Shown here piece after piece: positions 24,531-37,386 of a DNA stretch of 64,000 nucleotides (the first letter of the stretch is position 1; the number at the start of each line of letters is the position of its first letter). The DNA comes from Excoecaria cochinchinensis (lineage: Eukaryota > Streptophyta > Magnoliopsida > Malpighiales > Euphorbiaceae), in NCBI GenBank assembly GCA_947683425.1, contig CANTUQ010000081.1, positions 5,886,501 to 5,950,500 on the forward strand. Direction: 5' to 3'. The position numbers and the translations under genes are program-made. The notes beneath the pieces are model-generated. The model ran no database searches. It was given only the letters and a program-made list of their open reading frames with translations, and was not told the DNA's origin.

Positions 24531-25636
24531 ACAAGATTCTGGTTGCCTTATTTGTTTCGGTATTGGGTCTTTGTATGTTACTTGTTATGTGTCGAGTCTT
24601 TGTTTGAGAGTGAGTTTTGTGTCGTGGCCTAATGCAGATGTGTTTTGTCCTGTGTGTGTTTAATGGTTAGATGGAGTCTGACCCTAGAGAGAAGGTGAAT
24701 GAGGTGACAGAAAGTGTGAACCCAATTAGTACTGATCAAAGTGTTTTGTTTCTGTGCATCTTTCGGTTGGAATTTCGGTCCTGTTTCTAATGATAGAACA
24801 TTAGTGCAAGAATTGATTCGAATTTTGGATAGGCTGATTGCTCCTAGGATTTCTCAAGGTTTTGTTCAGAGTGTACCTCAGTAAAGAAGGGTATCGAGTA
24901 AGTGGATGAGTATTTGGATTTTATAAGGTTTTGGTAGTACTCTATATGCCTGTCAGCTATCTCCAGAAAAGTGTTTAAATGAAAGCATCTTGAATCATGG
25001 GGATGGGACAAAATGCATCACTATAGCATCAATTGCATCACTCTGCATACATGAATCATCTCAATCTCATTACATCATCATCATCCCTTTGACAATACAT
25101 GATAAGCATATGCATATATGTTTTGATTGAGAGAAAGCTGATAGGGTATATATGTACTCTTTGATATTAAGATTAAGGGTAAAAAAAAAAAAATGACGCA
25201 CTCAACAATCGTTTAGGAAAGTGTTTTGTGTTGGATTAAAGATTGAACCGAAAGAGTATTTTAGGATCTTATACAGGTGAAGGTAAGAAGGATTTTAAAG
25301 TTTGATAGGAGTGTTAATGGTAGAGAGAAACGTAAGTATGATGGACATCTTTTAAGTATTGAAGGATTTATGTAGCAACTGGCGAAGTTAGTTGATTTAT
25401 GTGTAAAGTGTCGGGTTTTGATTTCAGTCGGGCTTTTGAGTAATGATTGTTCTGATGAATGTGTTTGATTCGAATATAAGAAAGTGATTTAAGAGTATAG
25501 CAATGGCGATAAGTGTAAGTAAGTGAATAGTTTTAGAATACGATGTATGAGTCTGATGGTGAGTCGAAGTGTCATTTTGGAGTTTCTTCTGGTGTATGTG
25601 AATTTTGAGGACGAAATTCTTTTAGGAGGGAAGATT
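24531..25636 (+). pseudogene. gag: Element D interior: gag N-terminal remnant and unrecognised DNA
   Basis: An ATG at 24671 opens a frame aligned with the gag start of elements B and TR-GAG (MES...MES pattern, then a V-x-E-L-I-x-I-L-D-R-L block at about 24808-24845), ending at a stop at 24882-24884 after an internal frame break. The rest of gag and all of pol are gone. 24900-25240 is AT-rich with repeated GCATCA words and no recognised match. The last 60 bases (AATTTTGAGGACGAAATTC, then the purine tract) are the standard 3' end of Tekay-like interiors. No functional protein is possible. Confidence 0.7.
25624..25635 (+). promoter_or_regulatory. Polypurine tract (element D)
   Basis: AGGAGGGAAGAT directly before the 3' LTR start TGTAACACCCC at 25637. 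Confidence 0.8.
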
Positions 25637-28600
25637 TGTAACACCCCGAAATGTACCCTAGAAGGATTTGTATAACTCTACGGATTTTGGTAGTCGAAAC
25701 AGTATGATTAGATGGTCGGAGTTATTAAGTAGGAGGAAAAGATGTGATTAGAATCAAGAAAAAGTGAGTCAAGGGTATTTTGGTCATTTTGCAAAAATGG
25801 ATTTGATTGAATCGAATAAATAACTACGAGGGCTAATTTATTAAAATGGAGTAATATTAGACAGAATATATGTGAAATGTGGTGTCAGGTGTGCCGAAAG
25901 GACGAATTCAGTATTAGTGCAAAAGTTTCGGCAAGTGCGGCCAATTGTAAATTTGTAAGGTATTAATTTAGGATTTAATTGAAGGGAGTAAGATTTAATT
26001 GTGGGTCAATGTAGGAATGACATCTATGTAGTGGGCCAAGGAAAGATTAAAGAAGAGCTAAAGGACCAAAAGAAGAATTGTTATAAAAAAATCTACTTAG
26101 GGCCAATAGGGGGTTGCCATGTGGCATTTAAGATAAGCTTGACTTTATTAAGGAAAGAGAGAGAACAAATTTCTGCACTTTCCCCTCTCCTCCTTCACGT
26201 GAATTCCCTTTGTTCTTCTTCACTCCCTCTTCTTCTTCATCTCACGCCAGCCCCTCTCTCTCTCTTCTTGTAAACCCAAGTTATGTATAATGGATGGTAG
26301 CTCAAGCACTTTTGTAAGAGATAAGAGACAGAAGGGTAAGTTATAACTTTCTGATTTCTGCAATTCCTCTTTGGTTAATTAGAAACCCTAATTAATGTTA
26401 TGTATTTTCTTGATGAGGAAATTTGAGTGGTGAATCTATGGAAGAGTACATGAGCAAGGAAGTACTACCATTTAAGCTAGTGGAGCATAGGAGCTAAGGT
26501 TTGGGAAACTTTCGTGACACATGTATAAGAATTTTTGTATATTCATGTATGATATAAGCTTCTTGAGTGTGTTGTTGATGATTTGTGATGATGGTAGTGA
26601 GTGTTGGCTCAAATGACTCATTGTTGCATGTGAATAGGTTTTTGGGTGAAAAACTGGATTAGAATACACTGGACCTTTCTTTGGTCATTACACTGTTTCG
26701 GGAGTTGTAGAACTCCAAATTATATGAAATTAGTGCCTTTAGAAAGCTAAGATATATGTCTACAAATGTGTTAGAAATAGGTTCGAGCTAATTGTAACTC
26801 TAAGTGTCCGAAAAATGGTCAAGAAGTAGACCTATCTTCTTTGGACGGGTTCAGAGAAGCACTGTGGGTTGTTTAGATCATATCGGAATCTATAGATTTC
26901 CAATTGACCTGTAATTTGTTGCATTTGGAAGTTAACATCCTATAGAACATTTTTTTAGAAGGAAGTTTTGGCTAAAAATGAGTTCTAGACTTTGATATAG
27001 GCTGTACAAAACTGTGGTGTGAACCAGTCCCAAAATTTTGCTTCTGTTTTGCAATATTTTGGTATGTCACGGTGGCAACCAAAATGGTTACCACCGTGAC
27101 CTATGAAAATGCAGGGCAGAATGCTCATTTTTGGACCTCACGGTGACAACCAATTGGTTACCACCGTGACCACCTCCTAATATGCATAATTTGAGTGTTT
27201 TTCTTCCCGAAACGTACCCGAACTTCATGGTAAGTTCCTATAGCATGTCTAACTCATTTCTAACCTTAGGAAATGAGTAGGTGGGTGGTCGTCAATCAAA
27301 ATTATAAGTGATTAAAGCTATAGCATAAGAGTTTAATAATGAAATTAAATGTATATGTGTGCTTTTTAATTATTGAACAGGATATGCTCGAGGTATTGAT
27401 CAGGTATGATGTGAACAAGTATGTATAAGTATGAATTGAGTTTGCTTAATGGAAAATGTATATAGGGGATATGAGTAATGAATGCAAGATTAAAGTAATT
27501 GCCTAACAATACTATACGATGCATGCATTGGTAATAAATGTTATTGGAATGTGTTAGTATGCAAGATAATTATGATACTATAATGGTTCATGTGGATATT
27601 TGAGTGCCTATATAATATGATAATCATAAAGGTGATTTAATGCTTTTAGTTTATGAATTTCTCTTTTAAACAGAGACCTATAATGTGGCAAACCGGGTAA
27701 GTAAGTGTTTATGTAAATGTATAAATAGTTTGTATAAATGATATGATTAAGTGTGAAGAATAGCATTCTATTTTGAGGTTTTTGGTATGTCACGGTGGCA
27801 ATGAATGTGGTTACCACCGTGACCTACCCCAGATTGGCATTCTGTTTTGAGGGTTTGGTATGTCACGGTGGCAATGAATGTGGTTACCACCGTGACCTAC
27901 CGTATATTTGCATTCTGTTTTGGGTTCATGGTATGTCACGGTGACAACCTAATGGGTTACCACCGTGAGGTACCCCAAGAGTGCTTTCTGCCGAAAGTTT
28001 TGGTATGTCACGGTGACAACCTAATGGGTTACCACCGTGAGGTACCCCAAGAGTGCTTTCTGCCGAAAGTTTTGGTATGTCACGGTGGCAACCAACCTGG
28101 TTGTGACCGTGACCTACCCTGTTTTTGTAAAAAGTGTTTAGTTGGTAAAAGCAAAGTTTGAGTGTTAACTAAATGATTGGCATGATAATATTTCCATATT
28201 TGATTCTGATAAATCTTAGAACATTAAATAGTGCTAAAGTATGTCGATGGAATTATATCGTATGCTTTGTAAAATGAATAGTATGATGATATTTATATAT
28301 TGTCTGATGTGACACATGTTTTGAATGATGCATGACCTGCGAGAGTCAGTCTAGTGGATAGTTAGGCATGCCTAATAGAGTCTTTGTAGCTGCAGCGCCC
28401 TTTGAACGATTTGGACCCTGATCAGGTCCCACGACTGGTTCCTCGCGAACCCTTTGATATAAAATGTTTTTGGAATGTGGAAAAAGATGATGTTGCTTTT
28501 CGACTTGTACCTGTATGGTACATTATATTATATGTTCCCTCTGAGGTTTACCCGGTCAGAGATCGGGCTATATGTTCCCTCATGAGGTCTCCCCCTCAGT

Positions 28601-29612
28601 ACTCGTTATCCACTATTGTGAGTCAGCAGGTGTACGATTTGTGATGTTGTGTTTATAAGCATGCGGTTCTGATCAGTTATGATTATAGATATGTGAATTG
28701 ATAAGTGCAGATTTATTGGCTCTCTGAAACACCGTGATTGGAATGCAATATCATATAGTTATTTATGTCAAGGATTAATGTTGCGCAACGGAAGTGTGAT
28801 GGTATTGTGGTTATGTAACTATGTATGATGTACTTTCAAAAGCTTGATTCTCCAACGTGTTCGGTAAATGTATGCAAATGAGGACCTGTACTGGTATAAC
28901 GATACAAATATTGGCATATAGGTGTATTAATACTGACCTGTAATGTATAGGTAGGCGCTAGCCTGTGAAGTTATATGTAATTATGCATGAATATACTTAC
29001 ATTTTGTATGATGATGTTGACTTGGTTTGTGTCGCACATAAGGATATGAATATGATAAGAAACAATTGAATGCACAGCTATAATATGTAAGCATATATAT
29101 ATTTCTCGGTAAGAACTATGTGTGTATGAGACTTGCATGTATTATGCCTCGACGACCATTGTGAATGGCCGTCTATATTACTATGTTTGTTTTCCCCACT
29201 AAGCGTTATCGCTTAGCACGGGCTCTTTTCCCCGTGCAGGTGGCAGGTTTTCTTTTGTTCGAGTCGCGCATCTGCAGAGTCGGCCACATAGAAGCTAGAA
29301 GTTTTGTATCTTGTTCAGCTTTTGTAATTTAGAATTTTTGTATATCTGTGTTATATGTATAAGTAATATGTAAAGAGAACGAGGTAATATTTCAGACTCC
29401 TATTGTATGATTGTAATATTGTAGATGTGTATGTTTTTGTTTAAAATATGCGCGTTTATGAATATGTATGTTCAGATTTTTGCTCCTTAAAAGTTTTAAT
29501 TCTTTCATAATTATATACGCTTTGTATCGTTTTTGTTCGGTAACACACCTACTCGTACGGCTTCCTACTCACTTGCGGATGGGTTCGCCTACGTATGAGT
29601 TGGGGTGTTACA
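25637..29612 (+). repeat. 3' LTR of element D
   Basis: 3976 bp, offset 5099 from the 5' LTR. It has the same modules: GTAAGT at 26336-26341, hairpins at 27066-27169 and 27789-28113, stem-loop 29199-29216, and AG at 29239. Confidence 0.95.
27066..28113 (+). repeat. Seven GTCACGGTGG hairpins (3' LTR copy)
   Basis: The same seven units as in the 5' LTR, at 27066, 27138, 27789, 27862, 27935, 28007 and 28079. All are retained with no unit gained or lost between the two LTRs. Confidence 0.95.
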
Positions 29613-29617
29613 TGTTG

Positions 29618-29673
29618 TGTGGCATCCTTCACTTGTCGTGGTAGTTTACTACGTATGGGTAAGGGGTGTTACA
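29618..29673 (+). repeat. LTR C, right end
   Basis: The terminal 56 bases of the LTR that holds element D, ending TACGTATGGGTAAGGGGTG then TTACA. The same ending, reversed, starts LTRs F (33133) and H (56649). Confidence 0.8.
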
Positions 29674-31314
29674 AAATTTCTTTCTTTTTAAATTCATTGA
29701 GGAAGAGAAATTAATTCTCTTTTCTTGATTATTCTCTTGCTTTTGCATTATTTTAAAGAACTATTTTTAAAGAGAGTTTAGAGGGAGAAAGTGAAAATCC
29801 TCACTTATCTTTCAAATCATTTTCATAGGATTCAAAAGGGGAATATTAAGCATCCTTTTTGCTCTTTAGAGATTAATATACTGAGGGTAAACATTCTGGG
29901 TTCAAGGTTTATAATTTTGCATTATGCCATGTGATGCGTCGATTGATTCAAAATATGATTTAATTTTTTTTGTCCATGATATGTTAGTTTTCATGATAAA
30001 TCTGCTTTATGAATTTTTCTTTCTCTTTATTATGCAAGAATGGGTTAATAGTATATGAATTACACATGAAGGAAAAGCTTAAAATTGTTAAAAATGGAGA
30101 TTTTTGCTTCTAGAAACGAGGGACGAGAAGAAGACCCGACCGATGTGAGGGACGGGATGTAACGAGATTTTCTTCCTCTCATCCGTCTCTTTTACTTGGG
30201 CAGTCCCTCCTCTTCATAGCCGTCTCTAACACTTGTTTGCCTTCCTTTTGCTCATTTTTAACTTCTTGGTTCATTTCCTTTTATTGTTATTTTATCATGT
30301 TAATATTTTGTTTTCATTCCTTTAATTTTAGTATTATGATTATCTATTTTATTTTGTTTTCATGTAATTTTGCTAACTTGTTACTTTGTTTTGTTTATTT
30401 ATTTGGCATATAATAAAATTTTGATTGAGCATTGCTAATGGGTATAGATTTGGAGGCTAAAGGATTGGGAAGCTTTGGGTTTGATTCATCCTCTTATTTA
30501 TTCCTTCTCCGTTATTTGATATTTCCTTAGCTTATTTTTAGTGGTTATTCGAGCTTGGCTTATGATAAAGTTATTCTTATGTTCATTGGCATAAAAACTC
30601 AAAAAAAATTTTTACTAATAAAGGAATTTTTCCTAATAAAATAGGACCAATGTACTAATTTGCTTCTAATAAAAAATGTCATTCAAGAATTATCTATTTT
30701 TCTAAGTATGCATGCGGGAACCAATGTTCCCACTCAAATAAATACACCGTTTTATGCATGATTTCCTTTCATTCTATTTTGTTGGGGTTGTATTCTGCCA
30801 CTCTTTTTATTGTAAATTAATGTATTATTTTGCTTTATTTTTATTACTTTATTTATCACTTGAATGCTTGAAATGCGCCATAGTAAATTTCACAATTGCG
30901 TGAGAAAAGAAATGGAAATTTAATTTAAAAACTCATTTATAAACTTTAACTAAGGTATAAGTAAGAGTGATGTCCCGAACTCTCTATAGTTTTAGGTTTC
31001 ATGAGGTTAGATGAACCTTCCCAATGTTCTATTAACTGGCTATTTCAAAATACTTTCTTATTGCCCAAAATAGACACATACGCATGGTCTTAGGTTCAAC
31101 GAGGCTAGATGAACTTTCCTAAAGTTCTATTAGGTGGTGACTCCGAAATACCTCTTGTTGCCCCAAATATATGCCCTTGTAGTTTGATCATTAGCAATCG
31201 AATAAGGGTAATTCCTTGTCCAACGCGAAGTGCCTTGTCTTTATGAATTTAGTGAACCTCTCTCATACCCTAAAAGCTATTCTCTAAGATTAACGGGGTT
31301 CGGCGCACGTTACA
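29674..31314 (+). repeat. 3' part of a Tat-lineage 5' LTR
   Basis: It parallels the right half of the Tat LTR at 12771-15864: CTGAGGGTAAA near 29881, the 'AATGCTTGAAATGCGCC' block near 30864, and the end GGCGCACGTTACA at 31302-31314. The left part is missing at the junction with LTR C. The block around 30990-31160 appears in two diverged copies. Confidence 0.75.
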
Positions 31315-31315
31315 G

Positions 31316-31334
31316 TGGCAACTTCACTGGTGAC
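31316..31334 (+). promoter_or_regulatory. Primer-binding site of the Tat element
   Basis: TGGCAACTTCACTGGTGAC follows one base after the LTR end. It resembles the Tat-type primer site (TGGCGACTCTGCTGGGGA) with several substitutions. Confidence 0.6.
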
Positions 31335-32389
31335 TAGAGAGACATTGCTCCTAATGTGCCTTGATTAAAAATAATATGACTGTGTTTTTAAAGCTTAAGA
31401 TTCCATCTCTTTCTAAAAACATTGCATTGCATTCCATCTTAGAGCCTTAGATCTATGCTAGTTGGTCCCTCTTTTAGCCTTGGTGCGTTCTTAAAGCACG
31501 ACCCTATGTTCACTCAATGTAGGAAAGTGTTAGAGATAATCACTAGCCCAAGCCTCATACCATCATGGTATATCAAATGATGACCTGGCCGGTCGCTATG
31601 CTTGTGATGAGGTAGACCAATTGCTAGGAATCATGCTTGGATAGCCTTAAAATATAATTACCCCGATTAAAGCCCATGTAATGATAAATAGATACTTTCC
31701 CTAGGTGATATAAACCTTTTTATCACGCTTGCTACGTGGGCTGTTACACATTGAACAAATCCAACAAAAATTAGGCGATCACCCATCAAAGGCTTTGATG
31801 CCCCAATGGGCCCATCCTAGTTCATTTGAATTGTTTGAATGCATGATGGCCAAAACTCACACGTATGTGCTTTACATAAAAGAGGTTATGCTGCCGGTTT
31901 TCCACCGTGCACCAAATGTGTCCAATTGGGTTCCCTGATGATCCATGGGCTAATCCCACTTAGGAAAGAGACTACACGACCTCTTGTGTAAGAGCGATAA
32001 GGTTGGAAGGATCTATTTACTTACATGTGGTTATAGATGTTGCATAAAGCACGACCACGCATCATATGTCATTCATGCATGATCCTAACAGTGTGTATTT
32101 TGTAACCATCATAGATTCATCTAAGTGGTCTAGGGTCTCGGCGATCGGCTAATCAGGAATCCATTCTTTGAGTTACCAGAGAGAGTAACGGATTGGGGTT
32201 CAGACTCACTTTCAGATAGTGGTGAAACAAATTCTTCGAAATTCTCAACAGCAACAAGTATTGCCAACTTACCGAGAGAATCTGATGCAACCCATACACT
32301 GACTGCTGAGGAGGTGGGTAAAAGGTTGGAAGAGTTCGAGACTTGAATGATGAAAATGATGGGGAACCTCACTACTACCTTAGCACCAC
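31335..32389 (+). pseudogene. gag: Tat 5' untranslated region and gag N-terminus
   Basis: A long leader without coding signal runs to about 32190. From about 32196 one frame encodes an acidic Ser/Thr-rich N-terminus with a stop at 32344-32346. At 32389 it is cut by solo LTR E. When E and one copy of its duplication are ignored, the codon phase continues exactly at 54905, so the gag at 54900-56240 is the same gene. Confidence 0.7.
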
Positions 32390-34078
32390 TTTAACACCCT
32401 GATACCCCGTTTGGAAGGATACCGGAGTGCCACGCACTTACTATAACACACACATACATATAAACATACTTATATATGTAATGCGGAAGCATATGATAAG
32501 GCAAAAGATAATCTATCTATATATATATATATATACACAAATACTTACAACAATTGCAAAAGAGTCCCTATAACATTTACATATGCCACTAAACAAAATA
32601 CATAATTACATAACAAAATGATATACAAAAATACAGGAGCTAAATCACAATACAAAAAGAAAAAAAAATAATAACTCTAACTCCTAGTGGCCGGCCTGCA
32701 GATGCGCGATGCGAACCGGAACTGAACCTGCCACCTACACGGGAAAACACCTATGCTAAGCGATAACACTTAGCAGGGAGGAACAAAGACAAACAGCACT
32801 AATAACACTATATAGAATACCAATCATAAAATACAAATTCAAAGCCATAACATATTGGAACCAATTAATAAAAACAACAGGAGGTATCTACATGCCATCA
32901 CTAAATCAGGACGGTTAACATAATTGCAATAAACATAATACGAATAAACACTAATCAAATGTCATTCATTCAAAGACTTAACACTTCACTGAACATAGAA
33001 TCACGCATCTCAAACACTAGCATGAATTTCACAGGTGGTGGATACGGGAACACTAGATACTGTGAACAATATCAAACACTAGAGATCGAAGCCTCAATAC
33101 TATTCACTTAGGCCTAAGCGGGGTCAGTACAATGTAACATCCCTTACCCATACGTAGCATACTGTATGGTAATATAAGCAGTATGCGACGATGAGTGAAG
33201 AATGCTATAAGCAAAAACACGCTGGGAACAATAATAGAAGCAGAACTATAAAATTTTCTTCAATAATAAAGCGTTCACATAATACAAAAGATGATCATAT
33301 AATAGGCATCAAACTTTTCATTAAATTCTTATTACATACCAATCACTTATAATAAGGAATTACATTACAAAAGTTGACTATAAACTCTAAATAACAACTA
33401 CTACAGACTTGTTGGCCCAACTGTTGCGGATTGTCCTTGGCGACACGACTAACTCCAAACCTGCATGGATACGCACCCATGCTAAGCACAAAAGCTTAGT
33501 GGGTAAAAATACACATAACATGAACGACTACTCACAGCAGTCATCAAACAATACACACAATAATACAACGTCCAAAACAAACAGATCATGTATACATAAA
33601 TACCTATTCTAAGCATACTTAATGATTTTACTCGATTATTGCACATAATTAATCATAACCAAATCATATGAATATAATTACATGTTCTAAATACACTTAA
33701 AAATCCCATTTAATACATACATAAAATTGATCATAAACGAAATATTTTAATCATAATCCTCCACATGGTCAAATAGAGTGACAATCTGAATTAATACATG
33801 CTTTTCATGTCTTATTATTCATACTTCTGATGTCACACATATCATTATATTCAACCAATAACCAATTCTCACAATAAAACAATTCCCACATGCTAAAGAG
33901 TCCTGAGTAAGAGGCTAAAAGTCTAACTTCATAACCCAGCATATTAATGCATGCCACATATATAGTTTTTCCATTTAATCACTTATTTCAAATCATTGCA
34001 TTACTTTTGTGTCAATTACTCATTTTTACATTTCAAAGGAAATAACAAAATTGAAACTCATAGGCATTCAACTGTGCT

Positions 34079-34498
34079 ATCACATATTCGTATAGTGATC
34101 CATAAAAGATCCAAAAACACATAAGTGCATGAAGTACTAGTTCAATCAACATATAAATCAGATCGACAATATGTCCACATGCATATCAAAAGCTTAATCA
34201 CATACTTTCTTGCAAATCTCCACATACACTTATCAGTTCGTAACTTATTATTTCACGCATAAACTTTTGTTCAATTAATGCCTACTAAGTCAAAGAGTGG
34301 ATAAGCGAGTATACGCATAGATACCCGAGGGTATCAACAATTCTTTCATAATGCATGGATACCCAAAGGTAACAAAATCATTTTTTTCTTTTGTTTCCAA
34401 AAATATTTTCGCATGGGATCTTAAACAAGATCCAAGATAGAAGGATCACAAGGATCCGATAGGGGACCTGATCAGGGTCCAAATCACATAGCTGCAGC
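34079..34498. repeat. Duplicated flank, left copy
   Basis: About 418 bp, nearly the same as 40034-40453 in direct orientation. This copy contains the target site ATCAC (34079-34083) uninterrupted and then joins the inside of the B 5' LTR at a shared AGC (34496-34498). Confidence 0.9.
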
Positions 34499-35990
34499 GG
34501 GATTACGACTCGTGACCCTCTTCCCTTGGCAGTCACTATGCGTGAGGGAGGATCACGACTTATGACCGTCCCTTTTCTGCGAGGAGAGACGCGATAGCGT
34601 CACGAGTCATGAGGGAGGATCACGACTAGTGACCACCTCTCCTGCAAAGCATTGGCGTCGCGAGTCGTGGGGGAGAATCATGACTCGTGACCATCCCTTC
34701 CTGCGAGGCGGGAAGCGCTAGCGTCACGGGTCGCCACTGCGTGTGCGACTCATGACTGGCTTCTCTTCCCCTCACTATCGCGAGCGTGACAGTGAGGCCT
34801 CTCCTACCTTGTTTTGAGGAAAAAGAGTTTTAAGCTTATTTTTGATTCACTACATGACACATGATTTATCTAATATGGCCTATTAATTGATAAATTATAT
34901 GATCTTAATTAGATTTGTACATGATTTATATGTGTTCATCTTGATTAAATACACATGTATACATGGAGTTGTATAATTATACTTGGTTTATTCTCTATTA
35001 TATGAATATTATTTTAGAACATAATTGAGTTATTTTATGAGCCTGACAGTCATAGTAGTGGATAGATAAGCGCTTATCCAAGGTTAAAGTGTGAGTGCAG
35101 CTGCTATATGTTATTTGCTATATACGGGTCTCGTTAAGGTCATATAAGATGTTTGAGGTCTCGGTCTCCAGTATACTTTCGGGTATACATGATGGTAAAA
35201 TGTTTTGAGACTCATGTCTCCATATGCTTGGGATACTGTGTCCTATCAGTATCATTAGTACCCGTATCCACTAGTTAGAGAGTAATCAGGCTATTACTTG
35301 GGTTGATTATATGAGATTGATATATGAAGCTATTAGTTATATGAAATGGATATATGTGACATGTATAAGTATATGAAATATACCAAGATGAAATGTAATA
35401 CTTGTATTTGAACATGAATGGTTGATTATCATATTCTGAAGATGTATATGAATATTGACTACTTGGATATGAATGGTTACTTTCCGATTTAGGTGTATGA
35501 TGGACACTTGTTATAAGCATGAGTTATATATATGTTTATATGCTTTTGTTATTATTAAACTCATATATATGTTTATTGCAATTATATGTATGTGCATGTA
35601 TTGTTCCTCCCCACTAAGCGATATCGCTTAGCACGAGCTCTTTTCCCGTGCAGGTGGCAGGTTCATTTTTGAGTCGGACATCTGCAGGTCGGCCACTAGA
35701 AGTCTAGAATTGGAGTTATTTTGTCTTCCACTGTATTTTTGTATACAGAGCATGATTTTCGAAATGTAATTTTGTAAAGTATTATTTTGTATATGTATAT
35801 GTTTATTTTTTTTAAATCCCTTTTGTAAAAACTATATAGTTATATATATATATGGTTTTGTTATCTTTTGATTAAATGTATTTATTTTCTTAACTTATTT
35901 GAGTTTATATATATGCATTTGAGTTGGTATTTGAGCTTGTCCGCGTGGCAACCGGCATCCCTTCCAACGGGGGAATGTCTGGGTGTTATA
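34499..35990 (+). repeat. 5' LTR of element B, truncated
   Basis: It corresponds to about 38503-40033 of the 3' LTR. It holds TCACGACTCGTGA-type palindromes (34505-34745), the TGTCGCG type at 34773-34794, stem-loop 35614-35631 and CCCGTGCAG|GT (AG at 35653). It ends TGTTATA. Confidence 0.88.
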
Positions 35991-35993
35991 GCT

Positions 35994-36006
35994 TGGTATC
36001 AGAGCA
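35994..36006 (+). promoter_or_regulatory. Primer-binding site, initiator tRNA-Met type (element B)
   Basis: TGGTATCAGAGCA, three bases after the LTR end. Confidence 0.93.
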
Positions 36007-36115
36007 CCGGTTAAGTCAGTTTTGGTTCTATGTGATTATTTGAGTGTAGAGTCTTTACGTGAGAGTCTGTCTAGAGTCGTGGCCTAATGCAGATGTTGTT
36101 TTGTGTAGTATCTAG

Positions 36116-37102
36116 ATGGAGTCGGTTCCAAGTGAGTATATGGGCGACAAGATGGAAAGTATGAATCTGGTTGGAAGTAATCCGATCGGTTAGGACAGGC
36201 CTGCATGTGAGCATGCACCAGTAGAAGGTCAGGGTTTCAATCCGGCATTAGTGCAAGGTTTGCTGCAAGTGCTAGACAGATTGACTGCTCCTAAGGCTCC
36301 TTCTGAGCTTGTAAGGAAAAGGGGAGCAAAAGAATTCCATGGAACCTCTTTGGATGAATCCGATGTGGCAGAATTCTGGTTGAAGAGAACAAATAGGATT
36401 CTACAAGAGATAGCTTGCCCTCCGTATCAACGAGTTACTTGTACTGTATCGCTTTTGTAAGGATCAGCATATGATTGGTGGAACCTTGTGCTTCTCAATC
36501 CCAAGAGACCAGCTGAATTGATATGGGAGTTTTTTATGAAAGAGTTTGAGCAAAAATATGTGACCTAGGCATACCGAGAGGCAAAGTGGAATGAATTTAT
36601 CTATTTGAAATAGAGGAACTTATCGGTCAGCGACTACGAGAAAGAGTTTAGCAGATTGACCAAGTATGTGCCCCAACTGCTGGTGACGGAAGACTTTAAG
36701 TGCCAGCATTTTTAGGGTGGATTAAGAGAAGTCATCAGAGGTCCATTGTTAGCAATGGCAGTGATGCATCCGGTTGGATACTATCAGTTAGTGGCTGCAG
36801 CAATAAAGTTGGAAGAATCCGAGATGATGAAGCAAAGAATAGAACAGAAGAGGAGAGCACCGAATGGTGGAGTTTCTAGTAACAAGAAGTCCAAAGGTGC
36901 TCTGGTAGGACAAGGAACTAGAGGGACTGCTCAAGTGCCTTCGAAAGTAGGAAGTGTGGCACCGCATGCTAGTAAGGGAAATAGAGCACCGGAGTGTGAG
37001 CATTGCCAAAGACACCATTGGGGTACCTGTCGCAAGATCATCGGTGCATGCTTGGAGCATCGGTTTGCTAATTGCCCCGATTGGCAAGAGAATAAGAGCT
37101 AA
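36116..37102 (+). pseudogene. gag: Gag of element B, several in-frame stops
   Basis: A single frame from the ATG at 36116 shows the chromovirus gag pattern: KEFHGTSLDESDVAEFWL, YDWW, WEFFMKEFEQKYV, LSVSDYEKEFSRLTKYVP and MHPVGYYQLVAAA. The first Cys/His motif is complete (C-x2-C-x3-H-x3-C at about 36993-37030); the second has lost residues (CLEHRFANC). Stops occur at 36191-36193, 36458-36460 and several later positions. The TAG at codon 26 is also present at the same codon in both gag copies of the TR-GAG array. No pol follows; 37103-37386 leads into the 3' LTR through a TTTTGAGGACAAAATTTC end motif and a purine tract. Confidence 0.88.
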
Positions 37103-37386
37103 CAAGAGAGTAAAGTGGGAGGAGGTAAGTCAAATGCAACTAGAAGCAACCGGGACAGAAGTTGAGCTCCTCAAGCGCCATCAGAAATCGTGCATTCGCC
37201 AAGGACTATGAGAGAGTATGCTCCGGCTAAAGTCTATGCGATGATTAGAGAGGTTACTCCTGAGGCTGCAGGTCCTTCCAGTAAGTGTTAATTGGTTAAG
37301 TTTCTTTTGAGTTCGGTTTTGGTATTTGGGATGTAAGTGGTTAGCGGGGAAATTTTGAGGACAAAATTTCGTAAGGAGGAGAGAGT

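Larger units (their letters stand above)
20538..29612 (+). mobile_element. Complete non-autonomous Tekay-like element D (large LTRs, 1.1-kb interior)
   Basis: Two LTRs of exactly 3976 bp flank a 1123-bp interior, with target duplication TGTTG at 20533-20537 and 29613-29617. The primer-binding site and polypurine tract are intact, but only a broken gag fragment is left inside. It therefore fits the class of large non-autonomous LTR derivatives mobilised in trans. It sits inside LTR C, 56 bp before that LTR's end. The two LTRs differ only by scattered substitutions (for example near 21251/26350 and 21570/26669), so the insertion is fairly recent. Confidence 0.95.
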
